Source of the DNA: Pelagibacteraceae bacterium AG-349-O05 | GTDB lineage: Bacteria > Pseudomonadota > Alphaproteobacteria > Pelagibacterales > Pelagibacteraceae | Reading direction: 5' to 3' | NCBI GenBank assembly: GCA_003281005.1 | Contig: QCDE01000004.1 | Span: 18,054-82,053 of the forward strand | Length of the DNA stretch: 64,000 nt | In this document: in pieces, positions 45,071-53,883 of the stretch | How positions within the stretch are numbered: position 1 is the stretch's first letter | Layout: each line of letters begins with the position of its first letter | The notes under the pieces: model-generated | What the model was told of the DNA's origin: nothing | The model's database searches: none | What the model saw: the letters and a program-made list of their open reading frames with translations, nothing else | Translations under genes and position numbers: made by a program

Positions 45071-46117
45071 TTATATTAAAGTTGTGATATGACCCATTTT
45101 TCTTTTTTCTTTTATATCTTTTTTTAAATAATCAAAGAAAAATTCATTATCATTAAATTTTTGCATGTTTCTATAATGAGTAATTTGATCACCAAGCAAA
45201 TTCATCATTTTAGCATTAGATATTTTTTTTAAAGGAATTTGTTCTAAACCACATACAGCTCTTACATGATTTTCAAATTGACTTACATTAAAAGCATTTA
45301 TTGTTAGATGTCCTGAGTTATGTACTCTAGGTGCAATCTCGTTAACATAAAGATTATCATTTCTGTCAATAAAAAATTCTACACATAAAGTTCCGACGTA
45401 TTTAAGCTCTTCAGCAATTAGCATTGCCCAATCTTTAGATTGATCAAAAATTTTTTCATTAATTTCTGCAGGAATTTTTGAATATTTTAAAATTTGATCT
45501 TCATGAGTATTTTCTATTGGCTCATATATCTCGTATTTGTTGTTACTAAACCTTGTAATTATAATTGAAATCTCTTTTTTTAATTTAACAAGTTTTTCAA
45601 GAATATATCCTTTTGAAAAATCAATATTTAATGAATTAAGTTCATCGCTTGATTTAATTGGATATTGACCTTTGCCATCATAACCAAGTGTTGTTGTTTT
45701 TAATATTCCTGGCAAAAATTCTATCAAGGCATCTATGTCAGATTTTTTTTCAATCGAAACATATCTTGTTGTTCTAATATTTAATTTATTAACAAAATCT
45801 TTTTCAGCTAATCGATGTTGAATTAATCTGTTAACTGAAGGCTTTGGCAAAACAGATTTAAATTTGTTTATTTCATTTAATGTTTCATATGGAATATTTT
45901 CAAATTCATAAGTGACTAAATCAACCTGATTTATAAATTCTTTTATTTTCTCTTTATCATCATAACTTCCAGTAACAAATTGATTACAAAAATTTTGTGC
46001 TGGTGCGTCTATATCATCACAAAAAACAACTGTTTTAACATTTAATTTTTTAGCTGCTATTGCAAGCATACTTCCAAGTTGACCACCCCCAATGATACCA
46101 AGAGTAATTTCTGACAT
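45071..46117 (-). CDS. purK: N5-carboxyaminoimidazole ribonucleotide synthase
   Basis: 348 residues, ATP-grasp enzyme. N-terminal LGIIGGGQLGSMLAIAAKKL, the ATP-grasp segment LKTTTLGYDGKGQYPIKS, and EIAPRVHNSGHLTINAFNVS are standard PurK motifs. It converts AIR, ATP and bicarbonate to N5-CAIR in purine synthesis. purE is 1 bp upstream, the usual operon arrangement. Full length. Confidence 0.95.
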   Translation of the reverse strand: MSEITLGIIGGGQLGSMLAIAAKKLNVKTVVFCDDIDAPAQNFCNQFVTGSYDDKEKIKEFINQVDLVTYEFENIPYETLNEINKFKSVLPKPSVNRLIQHRLAEKDFVNKLNIRTTRYVSIEKKSDIDALIEFLPGILKTTTLGYDGKGQYPIKSSDELNSLNIDFSKGYILEKLVKLKKEISIIITRFSNNKYEIYEPIENTHEDQILKYSKIPAEINEKIFDQSKDWAMLIAEELKYVGTLCVEFFIDRNDNLYVNEIAPRVHNSGHLTINAFNVSQFENHVRAVCGLEQIPLKKISNAKMMNLLGDQITHYRNMQKFNDNEFFFDYLKKDIKEKRKMGHITTLI

Positions 46118-46118
46118 T

Positions 46119-46610
46119 TTATTTTGGAGATTTCTTTACTGATTTAGTTTGTGAAGTTCTAAAATTTTTAAGTTTTTTTAGAACATTTGAATTATTATTA
46201 GCGATTATTGCTGCAGCCAATAAAGCAGCATTAATGGCACCATCCTCTCCTATAGCGAGGGTTCCTACAGGTATTCCTTTAGGCATTTGTGCAATTGACA
46301 ACAAACTATCTAACCCTTTAAGTTTTTTACTTTCAACTGGAACACCAAGTACCGGTATATGTGTAAGTGCAGATATCATCCCTGGAAGATGAGCAGATCC
46401 TCCAGCACCTGCAATTATTACTCCTATATGATTTTGCTGAACTTTTGCAGCATATTCATACATTCTTTTAGGTGTTCTGTGAGCAGATATAATTTTTGTT
46501 TCGAATGAAACGCCAATTTTTTTTAGGGTTTTTTCGGCCAGTTTCATTACTTTATAGTCTGATTGACTTCCCATTATGATTGAAACTTTTAATTTACTAT
46601 TTTTTTTCAT
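46119..46610 (-). CDS. purE: N5-CAIR mutase
   Basis: 163 residues, class I PurE. VSIIMGSQSDYKVMKLAEK near the N-terminus, KIISAHRTPKRMYEYA and IIAGAGGSAHLPGMISALT are the conserved motifs, with the catalytic His in SAHRTP. It rearranges N5-CAIR to CAIR. The C-terminal tail is lysine-rich. The 94-bp region to 46704 is a divergent promoter region for the M19-like gene. Confidence 0.96.
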   Translation of the reverse strand: MKKNSKLKVSIIMGSQSDYKVMKLAEKTLKKIGVSFETKIISAHRTPKRMYEYAAKVQQNHIGVIIAGAGGSAHLPGMISALTHIPVLGVPVESKKLKGLDSLLSIAQMPKGIPVGTLAIGEDGAINAALLAAAIIANNNSNVLKKLKNFRTSQTKSVKKSPK

Positions 46611-46704
46611 GAAAATTGATCAATCTGTTTATTTCAAAATTAACTTAAAATTTCAATAAAATTAATAGTATTTAAAATACATATTGATTAGAGTTAAGCT
46701 TACT

Positions 46705-47670
46705 ATGAATTATAAAATCGATAATCTTCAATATTGTAATTGGTCTAGAAAAATCTTTGAGATTAATAGATCTGCTGGATTAGATGCTGTCCATGTTACC
46801 ATAGTTTACCATGAAGATTTTGATGAATTACTGCTTGAAATAAAAAAATGGGAAAAATTATTTAAAGAAAACTCTGATTTAATTTTTCCTGGTAAGAATT
46901 TTCACGATATTGATCAAGCAAATAAAGAAAATAAAACTGCAATATTCTTTGGTTTTCAAAATTGTTCGCCGATCGAAGATGACATAAAATTAGTTGAAAA
47001 GGTTCATGAATTAGGATGTAGATTTATGCAACTTACTTATAATAACCAATCTTTGCTAGCAACTGGTTGTTATGAAAAAGTAGATAGTGGTGTTACAAAT
47101 TTTGGACGCGAGGTTATAAGAGAAATGAATAGAGTTGGCCTTGTGGTTGATATGTCACATTCTGCAGAAAAAAGCACTTTTGATGCAATTGAATTAAGTG
47201 AAAAACCAATTGCAATTACTCATGCTAACCCTTCTTTTTGGCATCCAGCTAAAAGAAATAAGTCTTCAGATTTATTAAAAAATTTAAGTGATAGTGGAGG
47301 TATATTGGGTTTATCATTATACCCTCATCATTTAAAAAACAATACAAATTGTACTCTAGATAGTTTTTGTGAAATGGTGGCAAAAACAGCTGAAATAATG
47401 GATGTAAACAAAATAGGAATAGGATCAGATCTTTGTTTAGATCATCCAGATACTGTTGTTGAATGGATGAGAAACGGTTCTTGGTCTAAAAGTAAAAATT
47501 TTGGCGAAGGATCAAAAAATAAACCAGGCTTTCCAAAACAACCTGATTGGTTTCTTGATGCAAGAGGGTTTTCAAATATTGAAAAAGGTCTTAAAAAAGT
47601 GGGCTTTTCGGATGTTGAGACACATGGAATACTTGGAAATAACTGGTACAATTTTTATAAATCAATTTAA
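46705..47670 (+). CDS. M19 dipeptidase-like protein with degenerate metal site
   Basis: 321 residues from the ATG at 46705, the first good start; an in-frame TTG seven codons upstream is less likely. The fold is clearly renal-dipeptidase-like: LVVDMSHSAEKSTFDAI, KPIAITHANP (two zinc-binding His) and IGIGSDLCLDHPD. However, the HxD of the usual N-terminal DGHND is replaced by DNLQYCNW, and the bridging Glu block is replaced by FFGFQNCSPIED. A relative of this type occurs beside dgcAB in Pseudomonas betaine catabolism. It is probably not a standard dipeptidase. First gene of a four-gene unit. Confidence 0.8.
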   Translation: MNYKIDNLQYCNWSRKIFEINRSAGLDAVHVTIVYHEDFDELLLEIKKWEKLFKENSDLIFPGKNFHDIDQANKENKTAIFFGFQNCSPIEDDIKLVEKVHELGCRFMQLTYNNQSLLATGCYEKVDSGVTNFGREVIREMNRVGLVVDMSHSAEKSTFDAIELSEKPIAITHANPSFWHPAKRNKSSDLLKNLSDSGGILGLSLYPHHLKNNTNCTLDSFCEMVAKTAEIMDVNKIGIGSDLCLDHPDTVVEWMRNGSWSKSKNFGEGSKNKPGFPKQPDWFLDARGFSNIEKGLKKVGFSDVETHGILGNNWYNFYKSI

Positions 47671-47672
47671 TT

Positions 47673-49334
47673 ATGAAAGTTGAATTAAGAGACCCAAATA
47701 AGATAATGAAATTATCAAGACTAGGATCTTTTCATCAATCAAAATTATCTTTTTTAAGAAGTTTTCTTAATGAATTTAAAGAGTGGGAATATAAAAGAGA
47801 TTTATTTAATTTAAATGAAAATGGTTTTGGAGAAGCTGTTTATTCATTTAAAAAAAATAAAAGAGTTTATTCTTTAATTTGTTTTGCAAATGAAATCAAA
47901 GATGAAGAAAGATCAGATAGAGTTATTGCAACAAAATGGGATGCAGCTTTTACATTACATGATGGAGTTCCTACAAATAAAGACATTGAAAGATTAAAAA
48001 ATGAAGTTCCAAAACAAGAAGTTGGCAGACTTTCTTATAAAGAATTAACTTTATCGAGAGCAAACAAATCAGTAAGAATTTATAATCATGTAGTTGAAAG
48101 TTTGAGCAAAGGTAAGCAGCCAGATTTAAACTTATTATCAAAAGTAGGCTATTTATATAGGACTACAGCGGTATATGGCTCAGGCAAATTTGGTCTTGCA
48201 GATCGATTTAGAATTAAAAATCGTGAGGAAATTAATGGTCCATTCAGATTAGAAATGATGTTGGTTTATTTGGTAAGACAATTTACTTTTGATCAAGTCA
48301 ATCATGTTGCTTATCATAAAAATCCAAAAACAGCTGTTAAGTTAGATGATAATATTTGTAAAAATTTGGGAATTGGTAATTCTACAGGCCTAGGTATGGC
48401 TCCTTTTATAGTTAATCACCCAACTCTACTAAATAATTGGATTTTAAGTAGAGAAAAGGCACTTAAAAAAATTAGAGAAATTAAAAATGTAAAAAGTCAA
48501 GATAGTGATTTATTTATAGATTGTGTAAAAAAATCATTAAGAAACATTACAAGCTGGAATACCGATAGCGAATATCAGCAAACAAAAATCACATCATTAC
48601 TAAAAGATGTAGAAAAATTTTTAAATTTTATAAAAAAAGATTTTAATTTTGAGAGCGATTATCCTTTTAACACAATCTATCAATGGTTAGAGGATAATAC
48701 ATGCGAGGAATGCATTGAATACATTGTTTCAATAATGATGGAACCTTATAACGATATTACAAATCCTTTGGTAAAAGAAATGAGCTCAGACGAAGAAAAA
48801 TATTTTAATATTCCAACGCATAGAAAAGTAAAAGAATTGCGTAATATCATCGAAGCAAAGTATCCAAACATTTTAGGTATTAATTTTGAAGAAAAAGAAA
48901 ATAATAAAAACTTTTGGTTTATTTCAAAAAATAAAGAAGAACCTAGATTGGCGGATCGTTTTGAAGAATATGGATCAGAATTAGAACAGCCTTTAGCAAT
49001 AGCGAGAGATATAAAAAAACTTTACGACAAATTATTAGTCTCAAAAAATAGTTTAACTATTGCTGAGTTTTTAACATCAAACTCTAAATTAAGACATGTA
49101 GTGAGAAGAGCATTCATTGTAGAAAAATTTCCTTACTCAGAAATACAGGATAATACAATTGGTAAAGATTTAATGCCAATTGATATGCTAAGACTAAAAT
49201 TATCTTTTTTTGGGGCATTAAAATTTGATCCGCGATCTGACAAATGGTTAAGAATTTGCATGTTTCAAGGAGCACCACTTCCAAATGAGCTAAAAAATTA
49301 TGATGAGCAATGGGTATATAAAACCAATATTTAA
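47673..49334 (+). CDS. Large conserved hypothetical protein (553 aa)
   Basis: 553 residues, no signal peptide or membrane segment. I do not recognise the family. Notable segments are RVIATKWDAAFTLHDGVPT, VGYLYRTTAVYGSGKFGLAD, a well-conserved-looking IGNSTGLGMAPFIVNHP near residue 238, and RHVVRRAFIVEKFPYSEIQD near the C-terminus. The glycine-rich loops suggest an enzyme. It begins 2 bp after the M19-like gene and 2 bp before the DUF3726 gene, so a shared task is likely. Confidence 0.75.
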   Translation: MKVELRDPNKIMKLSRLGSFHQSKLSFLRSFLNEFKEWEYKRDLFNLNENGFGEAVYSFKKNKRVYSLICFANEIKDEERSDRVIATKWDAAFTLHDGVPTNKDIERLKNEVPKQEVGRLSYKELTLSRANKSVRIYNHVVESLSKGKQPDLNLLSKVGYLYRTTAVYGSGKFGLADRFRIKNREEINGPFRLEMMLVYLVRQFTFDQVNHVAYHKNPKTAVKLDDNICKNLGIGNSTGLGMAPFIVNHPTLLNNWILSREKALKKIREIKNVKSQDSDLFIDCVKKSLRNITSWNTDSEYQQTKITSLLKDVEKFLNFIKKDFNFESDYPFNTIYQWLEDNTCEECIEYIVSIMMEPYNDITNPLVKEMSSDEEKYFNIPTHRKVKELRNIIEAKYPNILGINFEEKENNKNFWFISKNKEEPRLADRFEEYGSELEQPLAIARDIKKLYDKLLVSKNSLTIAEFLTSNSKLRHVVRRAFIVEKFPYSEIQDNTIGKDLMPIDMLRLKLSFFGALKFDPRSDKWLRICMFQGAPLPNELKNYDEQWVYKTNI

Positions 49335-49336
49335 TA

Positions 49337-49948
49337 ATGAAATCACTTAGTGAAATTGAAACTACTGTTAAAAGAGCTTCAAAGGCAGCAGGATATTCTT
49401 GGGGAGTTTCTGAGGAAACAGGAAAAAGTATAAGGTTGTTAGAGCTATTTAGTTTACCAGGTATTAAGCACCTTAATGAATATTTTAATCAAAAAAACAA
49501 AAGTAAATTTGAAAATTTAAATTTAATTAGGGAAAATAACTCTTCATCGAATAATCCTTACTGTCCAATTACTTTAGGTGTTAGTTTTTTAGATCAAATA
49601 AATGTTTTAGAAAATTTAAAAAAAATTGAGTTTAAAAATGTTGCTTATCCAATAATTTTTATTTCATTCATAAGTCGTTCATCAGAAATTATTGGAAAAA
49701 AAATTAATGTAAAAATAGATGAAAAAAAAATGTTACTAAATTTAAATGTAAATATTTTTTCAAATTTTATTGACCAAGAATTTCCAAAGGTAGCGAATAC
49801 AATTGAGGTCAATCTACTTGAAAATGAAGATAACTTTACAGAGGATGAATGGAATAATTTATACAAGTTATCCGAAGAAACTTTTGTTGAAGAGAGTGAC
49901 AGTTTAAAAGAGGGTGCGGCAGGTGCTGGTTTGACAGATAATGATTGA
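49337..49948 (+). CDS. DUF3726-like protein
   Basis: 203 residues. The N-terminus MKSLSEIETTVKRASKAAGY followed by SWGVSEETGKSIRLLELFSLPG resembles DUF3726 proteins as I recall them, found in marine proteobacteria beside the larger hypothetical protein. No catalytic motif is visible. The C-terminus GAAGAGLTDND is flexible. The stop overlaps the ATG of the next small gene by 8 bp. Confidence 0.68.
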   Translation: MKSLSEIETTVKRASKAAGYSWGVSEETGKSIRLLELFSLPGIKHLNEYFNQKNKSKFENLNLIRENNSSSNNPYCPITLGVSFLDQINVLENLKKIEFKNVAYPIIFISFISRSSEIIGKKINVKIDEKKMLLNLNVNIFSNFIDQEFPKVANTIEVNLLENEDNFTEDEWNNLYKLSEETFVEESDSLKEGAAGAGLTDND

Positions 49949-50108
49949 TAAAATAGATGAAAAAAATCTAAAGGTAGATACTGACGAATTAAACAATATC
50001 TGCGATGAATGCAAAGAGGAAGACGAAAGTGTTACTCAAAATTTAATTCTTACTGGGTTTAAATTATGTAAATCTTGTAGAGTATCTAAGACTATATTTC
50101 CACTTTAA
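49941..50108 (+). CDS. Small zinc-ribbon-like protein (55 aa)
   Basis: ATG at 49941 overlaps the DUF3726 stop and TAA is at 50106-50108. The 55 residues contain two CxxC pairs, NICDECKEED and KLCKSCRVSK, spaced 18 residues apart, which would bind one zinc or an Fe-S cluster. The overlapping start and the paired cysteines make a real gene likely although it is short. It overlaps the convergent YIP1-family gene by 4 bp. Confidence 0.68.
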   Translation: MIDKIDEKNLKVDTDELNNICDECKEEDESVTQNLILTGFKLCKSCRVSKTIFPL

Positions 50109-50650
50109 CTGATTTGACTTACTGGAAGCATATTCATTCTACTCATCACAAATGAAATAGATAAAAATGCAATAATTAAAAAGGATAAAAGTACAATCCC
50201 AAAAGATTTAAAATTAGATTTTAAATTTAATATTTGTTTAGTTGAAATTATTAAACCCGCAAAAATCCAAAATTGGGTAAGAAAAATTATTGGTATCATT
50301 AAATCTGGTGTGACAGCAAAAAATCTTAATAAACCAGGGGCATGTGCAAATCCAACAGCTGTTAAAACTTTTTTAAAAGAAACCTTAGTTTGCTTGTCAG
50401 GAAATAATTTAACTCCAATTACAAAGATAAAAATCGCCCATATTAGCCAAGTAACTATTGCAGTTAGACCAGACATTGCAATAGCTGTTTTAATAATTGT
50501 ATTTGCTGCTACTGCTCCAGCGATACCATCTAGGATCATTATAATCCCAGCAAAGTATATTGATGCTTCTCCAAAATTTTTATTATCCGAATAAAGAGTT
50601 TTGTCTAATTTTATTGACTTAAAAATTATATTTAAAAATTCAGCAAACAT
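50105..50650 (-). CDS. YIP1-family membrane protein
   Basis: 181 residues with five hydrophobic segments (for example IVTWLIWAIFIFVIGVKLF and FLIIAFLSISFVMS). The pattern of SFKKVLTAVGFAHAPGLLRF between membrane spans is typical of bacterial Yip1-domain proteins. The function of bacterial members is not known. Its ATG overlaps the stop of a 36-residue upstream peptide (TAATG). Confidence 0.75.
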   Translation of the reverse strand: MFAEFLNIIFKSIKLDKTLYSDNKNFGEASIYFAGIIMILDGIAGAVAANTIIKTAIAMSGLTAIVTWLIWAIFIFVIGVKLFPDKQTKVSFKKVLTAVGFAHAPGLLRFFAVTPDLMIPIIFLTQFWIFAGLIISTKQILNLKSNFKSFGIVLLSFLIIAFLSISFVMSRMNMLPVSQIS

Positions 50651-50760
50651 TAATTTTTTTTATTTTTATTTTTTTGAGCCTTATAAGAAACAATTAATGG
50701 AAATATTATTAAAGCAATAGCAATGATAATGCAAACTGCTATTAGGAAACTTTTGGTCAT
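50650..50760 (-). CDS. Very small membrane peptide (36 aa) upstream of the YIP1 gene
   Basis: ATG complementary to 50758-50760, TAA at 50650-50652, one base overlapping the next ATG. Sequence: three residues, then a hydrophobic span FLIAVCIIIAIALIIFPLIV, then a basic tail KAQKNKNKKN. The span-plus-basic-tail pattern and TAATG coupling suggest a genuine small protein. Too short for strong proof. Confidence 0.5.
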   Translation of the reverse strand: MTKSFLIAVCIIIAIALIIFPLIVSYKAQKNKNKKN

Positions 50761-50766
50761 CAGAAT

Positions 50767-50796
50767 TGAAAAGGGGAGCTGAAATTAGCTCCCCTT
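50767..50796 (-). terminator. Rho-independent terminator after the ProXW-MetF-GcvT operon
   Basis: Arms AAGGGGAGCT (50771-50780) and AGCTCCCCTT (50787-50796) form a perfect 10-bp stem with a 6-nt loop. On the minus strand it is followed by TTTT then CAATT, a short U run. It lies 9 bp after the GcvT-like gene stop at 50806. Confidence 0.85.
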
Positions 50797-50805
50797 TAGT
50801 AAATT

Positions 50806-52164
50806 TTAGCCTTTTACAACTTCTCTTGTATTTGCATTGAAAGACTCTTTGAATGGAATATCCACAACTACAGCATCTACAGGTGTTCCTGGAGTATCTG
50901 AGTATTTTTCTGGAAGATGAACTTTAAACTTAGTTCCAACTTTATTTTTTGGAAATCCATTAGGATTTAAAGTTCCATCAAACGGAACATATCCCATAGC
51001 AATATTAGTTTTCTTTTCCGGATGCCACCATGGTGAAGTAATAAATCCAACTGGATCCCCACCACTTTCTGGCGATACTAACCAAAAGTCAGGCGCGTAA
51101 TCATCAATTGGTTTACCACCTAGCTCCATTCCAACTAGTTGAAGTTTATATGGTTTTTTTCCAGCTTTTATATCTGCTCCCATTTTCTCCAAAGCAGCTT
51201 TACCCACATAATCAGCTTTTTTATTCCATTCACCTTTACCAGATAATGAAACTTGATAACCTAAATTACATTGAAACGGATTATGTTGTTGATCCATATC
51301 TTGTCCCCAAGAAAGAATACCCGCTTGGATTCTTCTATGGTGTGCAGGCGCAATAACCATCAAGTTATGTTTTTTTCCCGCATCTAATACTGCATTCCAC
51401 ATATCTTCAGCATACAAAGTTGCATTTCTTAAGTAAATCTCATATCCAGCTTCTCCTGAAAAACCAGATTGAGAAATTACACAACTTCTTCCACCAACTG
51501 TTGCTTCTGCCAATCCATAGAAAGGCATATTATCAAAATCAACTTGGTCACCACAAAGGTCTTGCATTAAAGCTTTTGATTTAGGACCTTGAATTTGTAC
51601 TGGACATGCATCGATTTCTTCAATTGTGCAATTAAATTTTCCATCCGCATTTACACCTTGCAAATACATTCCAATATCAGAATCTGATAATGAAAACCAA
51701 AATTCATCTTTTGAAATTCTTAAAAGAATTGGATCATTTAAAACTCCTCCATAAGCATTACACAAGATTACATATCTTGCTCTCATAGGAGAAATTTTTG
51801 TTGCATCTCTAGTTATAACGTAGTCAGTAAATTTTTCTGCATCTGGACCTTTAACTCTTATTTGTCTTTCAACAGCTACATTCCACATTGTTACATGGTT
51901 AACGATTGCATCATATTCAACCATTGCACCACCGTCTTCAGGTTTTACATAACCTCTTGGATGATAAATTCGATTGTATACAGTTGCTCTCCAACAACCT
52001 GCCTGCATTGATAAATGCCAATAAGGTGACTTTCTCACTCTTGTTGAAATTAATAATTCAACTTTAGTTGGCCCACTTTGTCTTAAATTATATGGTACTT
52101 CTCTGTCAGATTGATCAACAGAAGTAGCATGTTTTACTTTAGTATAGTCAAATTCTTTAGACAT
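50806..52164 (-). CDS. GcvT-family THF-dependent demethylase, substrate unknown
   Basis: 452 residues of the aminomethyltransferase/DmdA superfamily. About 60 N-terminal residues (SWHLSM-like region at PYWHLSMQAGCWRATVYNR) precede the GcvT fold, in which MVEYDAIVNHVTMWNVAVER, IQGPKSKALMQDL, GFSGEAGYEIYLRN and FQCNLGYQVSL are recognisable. Relatives transfer a methyl group from S-, O- or N-methyl substrates to THF. It is longer than DmdA (about 370) and not a standard GcvT, because no other gcv genes are present. Overlap of 8 bp with a MetF-like gene suggests that 5-methyl-THF is the product. Substrate open. Confidence 0.8.
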   Translation of the reverse strand: MSKEFDYTKVKHATSVDQSDREVPYNLRQSGPTKVELLISTRVRKSPYWHLSMQAGCWRATVYNRIYHPRGYVKPEDGGAMVEYDAIVNHVTMWNVAVERQIRVKGPDAEKFTDYVITRDATKISPMRARYVILCNAYGGVLNDPILLRISKDEFWFSLSDSDIGMYLQGVNADGKFNCTIEEIDACPVQIQGPKSKALMQDLCGDQVDFDNMPFYGLAEATVGGRSCVISQSGFSGEAGYEIYLRNATLYAEDMWNAVLDAGKKHNLMVIAPAHHRRIQAGILSWGQDMDQQHNPFQCNLGYQVSLSGKGEWNKKADYVGKAALEKMGADIKAGKKPYKLQLVGMELGGKPIDDYAPDFWLVSPESGGDPVGFITSPWWHPEKKTNIAMGYVPFDGTLNPNGFPKNKVGTKFKVHLPEKYSDTPGTPVDAVVVDIPFKESFNANTREVVKG

Positions 52165-52885
52165 AACTATTCTCCTTCAACCACTTGTTAGTTTCCTTCA
52201 AGCCGCCGAATGTATAAATGTGGAAGTTATCAGTATGCGATTTAACTTTCCCAATTAAATCATTAGGGTCTTTAGGTTTCAATAAATCTAATGCCTTAGT
52301 AAAATTAGATTTAAGAAAGTTTAAGGAATTTTTTGCCCCAACAATATTAGCAAATTTAATTAAACTAGATATTTTTAATGGCCCAGTAATTCCCACATGC
52401 ACTGGTACGCTTTGCTTAGAAATAAAATCTATAATAGGCTGAGGATCAAGTAACCACTGTGTTACAATATAGTCAGCGTAAGGCTTTTTATCTATCATAG
52501 CTTTTTGTAAATCTGAGTCGGATATATCAGGACTCCCCTCGGGATGTCCAGCAATTCCTATTTTCATTTTTTCAAAATACCCTGTCTCTAAAAGTTGAAA
52601 TGAACTATCAAATTTACCTGCCGGCTCTCTTCCACCTCCAATAATTAAGGCTTGCTTTACGCCTCCATCTTTGCATCTAGATACATAATCTTTAAGCTCT
52701 TTTTCATCATGGATTGATCTGGCAGGAAAATGAGGCACCGGGTTAAATCCTTTCTTTACAAGCTCTACTGCTTTATCAGCAGTCTCTCTGTAGTCACCTC
52801 CAGGTAGCATTGTAATATAGACATTAGACAATGCTGGTACTGTATCAACCTCTGTTTTAGGTCCTATTTCCAATGAAAAATTCAT
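52157..52885 (-). CDS. Methylenetetrahydrofolate-reductase-like protein
   Basis: 242 residues, about 50 shorter than usual MetF. The N-terminal SLEIGPKTEVD keeps the catalytic-position glutamate seen in FEFFPP-type MetF, and IGIAGHPEGSPD matches the family's VACYPEGHPE block. It would oxidise 5-methyl-THF to methylene-THF (or the reverse) using a flavin. Placed between an ABC permease and the GcvT-like demethylase, it probably serves the folate product of that enzyme rather than methionine synthesis. Overlap of 8 bp with the demethylase gene. Confidence 0.8.
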   Translation of the reverse strand: MNFSLEIGPKTEVDTVPALSNVYITMLPGGDYRETADKAVELVKKGFNPVPHFPARSIHDEKELKDYVSRCKDGGVKQALIIGGGREPAGKFDSSFQLLETGYFEKMKIGIAGHPEGSPDISDSDLQKAMIDKKPYADYIVTQWLLDPQPIIDFISKQSVPVHVGITGPLKISSLIKFANIVGAKNSLNFLKSNFTKALDLLKPKDPNDLIGKVKSHTDNFHIYTFGGLKETNKWLKENSYV

Positions 52886-52947
52886 AGTGAAGATCTTTAT
52901 TTATTTTGAAATATGAGTCTAGAAAATTCGATGTTACAAAGTATCAA

Positions 52948-53832
52948 TTATTTTATCTGGCCTCTATGCTTTTGGATCCTTCTTCCATATTCTTGAGTGA
53001 CCCTATCAAAGACAATTGCGAGAGCAACTATTGCCAATCCATTCATCATTCCAAGAGCTAAATATTGGTTAGAAACAGCTCTTAATATTGGCACTCCAAG
53101 ACCTTTTACGCCTATCATAGAAGCAATAACTACCATAGCTAAAGCCATCATTATGGTTTGATTTACTCCAGCAAATACAGTTGGTAAAGCTAGTGGAATT
53201 TGAACAGATTTTAATTTTTGTGCTGTAGTTGCGCCAAAAGCTTCACTGGCCTCTAAAGTCTCTTTGTCTACCTCTCTAATACCCAAATTGGTTAATCTAA
53301 TTATTGGAGGAACTGCATAGACACAAACAGCAATTAATCCTGGCACTTTTCCAATTCCTAATAACATTAAAATTGGGATCAAATAAACAAAACTAGGAAT
53401 TGTTTGCATCATATCTAATACAGGAAGTATTGCTTTTTCAGCTCTACTTGATCTTGCCATCACAATTCCTATCGGAATTCCAACAACAATACAAATGATT
53501 GTACAAACAGTTATAATTGCAACAGTAGCCATGCAATCTTCCCACATTCCAAAATAACCAATTAATAAAAAAGCAATTGCACTTCCTACCACTAATTTCC
53601 AACTTCTTGAGCCTAACCAGGCTAATCCACAAATTATTCCAATAATTATTATCCATGGTGTAGATAATAATAATTTTTCTAATGATACTAAAAAAAACAA
53701 TAATGGATCAAAAAATGCCTCTATACTGTCTCCATATTCTTTTGAAAAATTTCTAAAAGCTAAGTCTATACCTTTTCTTAGCTCCATTTGGGATCTTCTT
53801 CCCAGTTCTGGAAATTCAGTAAAAAATTCCAT
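52948..53832 (-). CDS. proW: Betaine-type ABC transporter permease (ProW-like)
   Basis: 294 residues, six or so membrane helices, single binding-protein-dependent transport domain. EASEAFGATTAQKLKSVQIP near residue 195 is the EAA-like loop that contacts the ATPase, and MIGVKGLGVPILRAVSNQYL is typical of ProW. It follows proX after a 51-bp gap with a hairpin. No ATP-binding gene is found in this operon, so it must borrow one encoded elsewhere. Quaternary amine or sulfonium uptake is inferred from the family. Confidence 0.88.
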   Translation of the reverse strand: MEFFTEFPELGRRSQMELRKGIDLAFRNFSKEYGDSIEAFFDPLLFFLVSLEKLLLSTPWIIIIGIICGLAWLGSRSWKLVVGSAIAFLLIGYFGMWEDCMATVAIITVCTIICIVVGIPIGIVMARSSRAEKAILPVLDMMQTIPSFVYLIPILMLLGIGKVPGLIAVCVYAVPPIIRLTNLGIREVDKETLEASEAFGATTAQKLKSVQIPLALPTVFAGVNQTIMMALAMVVIASMIGVKGLGVPILRAVSNQYLALGMMNGLAIVALAIVFDRVTQEYGRRIQKHRGQIK

Positions 53833-53843
53833 AAATATTAATT

Positions 53844-53872
53844 TTACGAGCCTATATTAAATAGGCTCGTAA
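53844..53872 (-). other. Intercistronic hairpin between proX and proW
   Basis: Arms TTACGAGCCTAT (53844-53855) and ATAGGCTCGTAA (53861-53872) are perfectly complementary with a 5-nt loop. On the minus strand the right arm is followed by AATTAATATTT rather than a T run. It is likely to block 3' exonuclease decay of proX mRNA and thereby raise the ratio of binding protein to permease, with partial termination also possible. Confidence 0.75.
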
Positions 53873-53883
53873 TTTAAAGTTAA

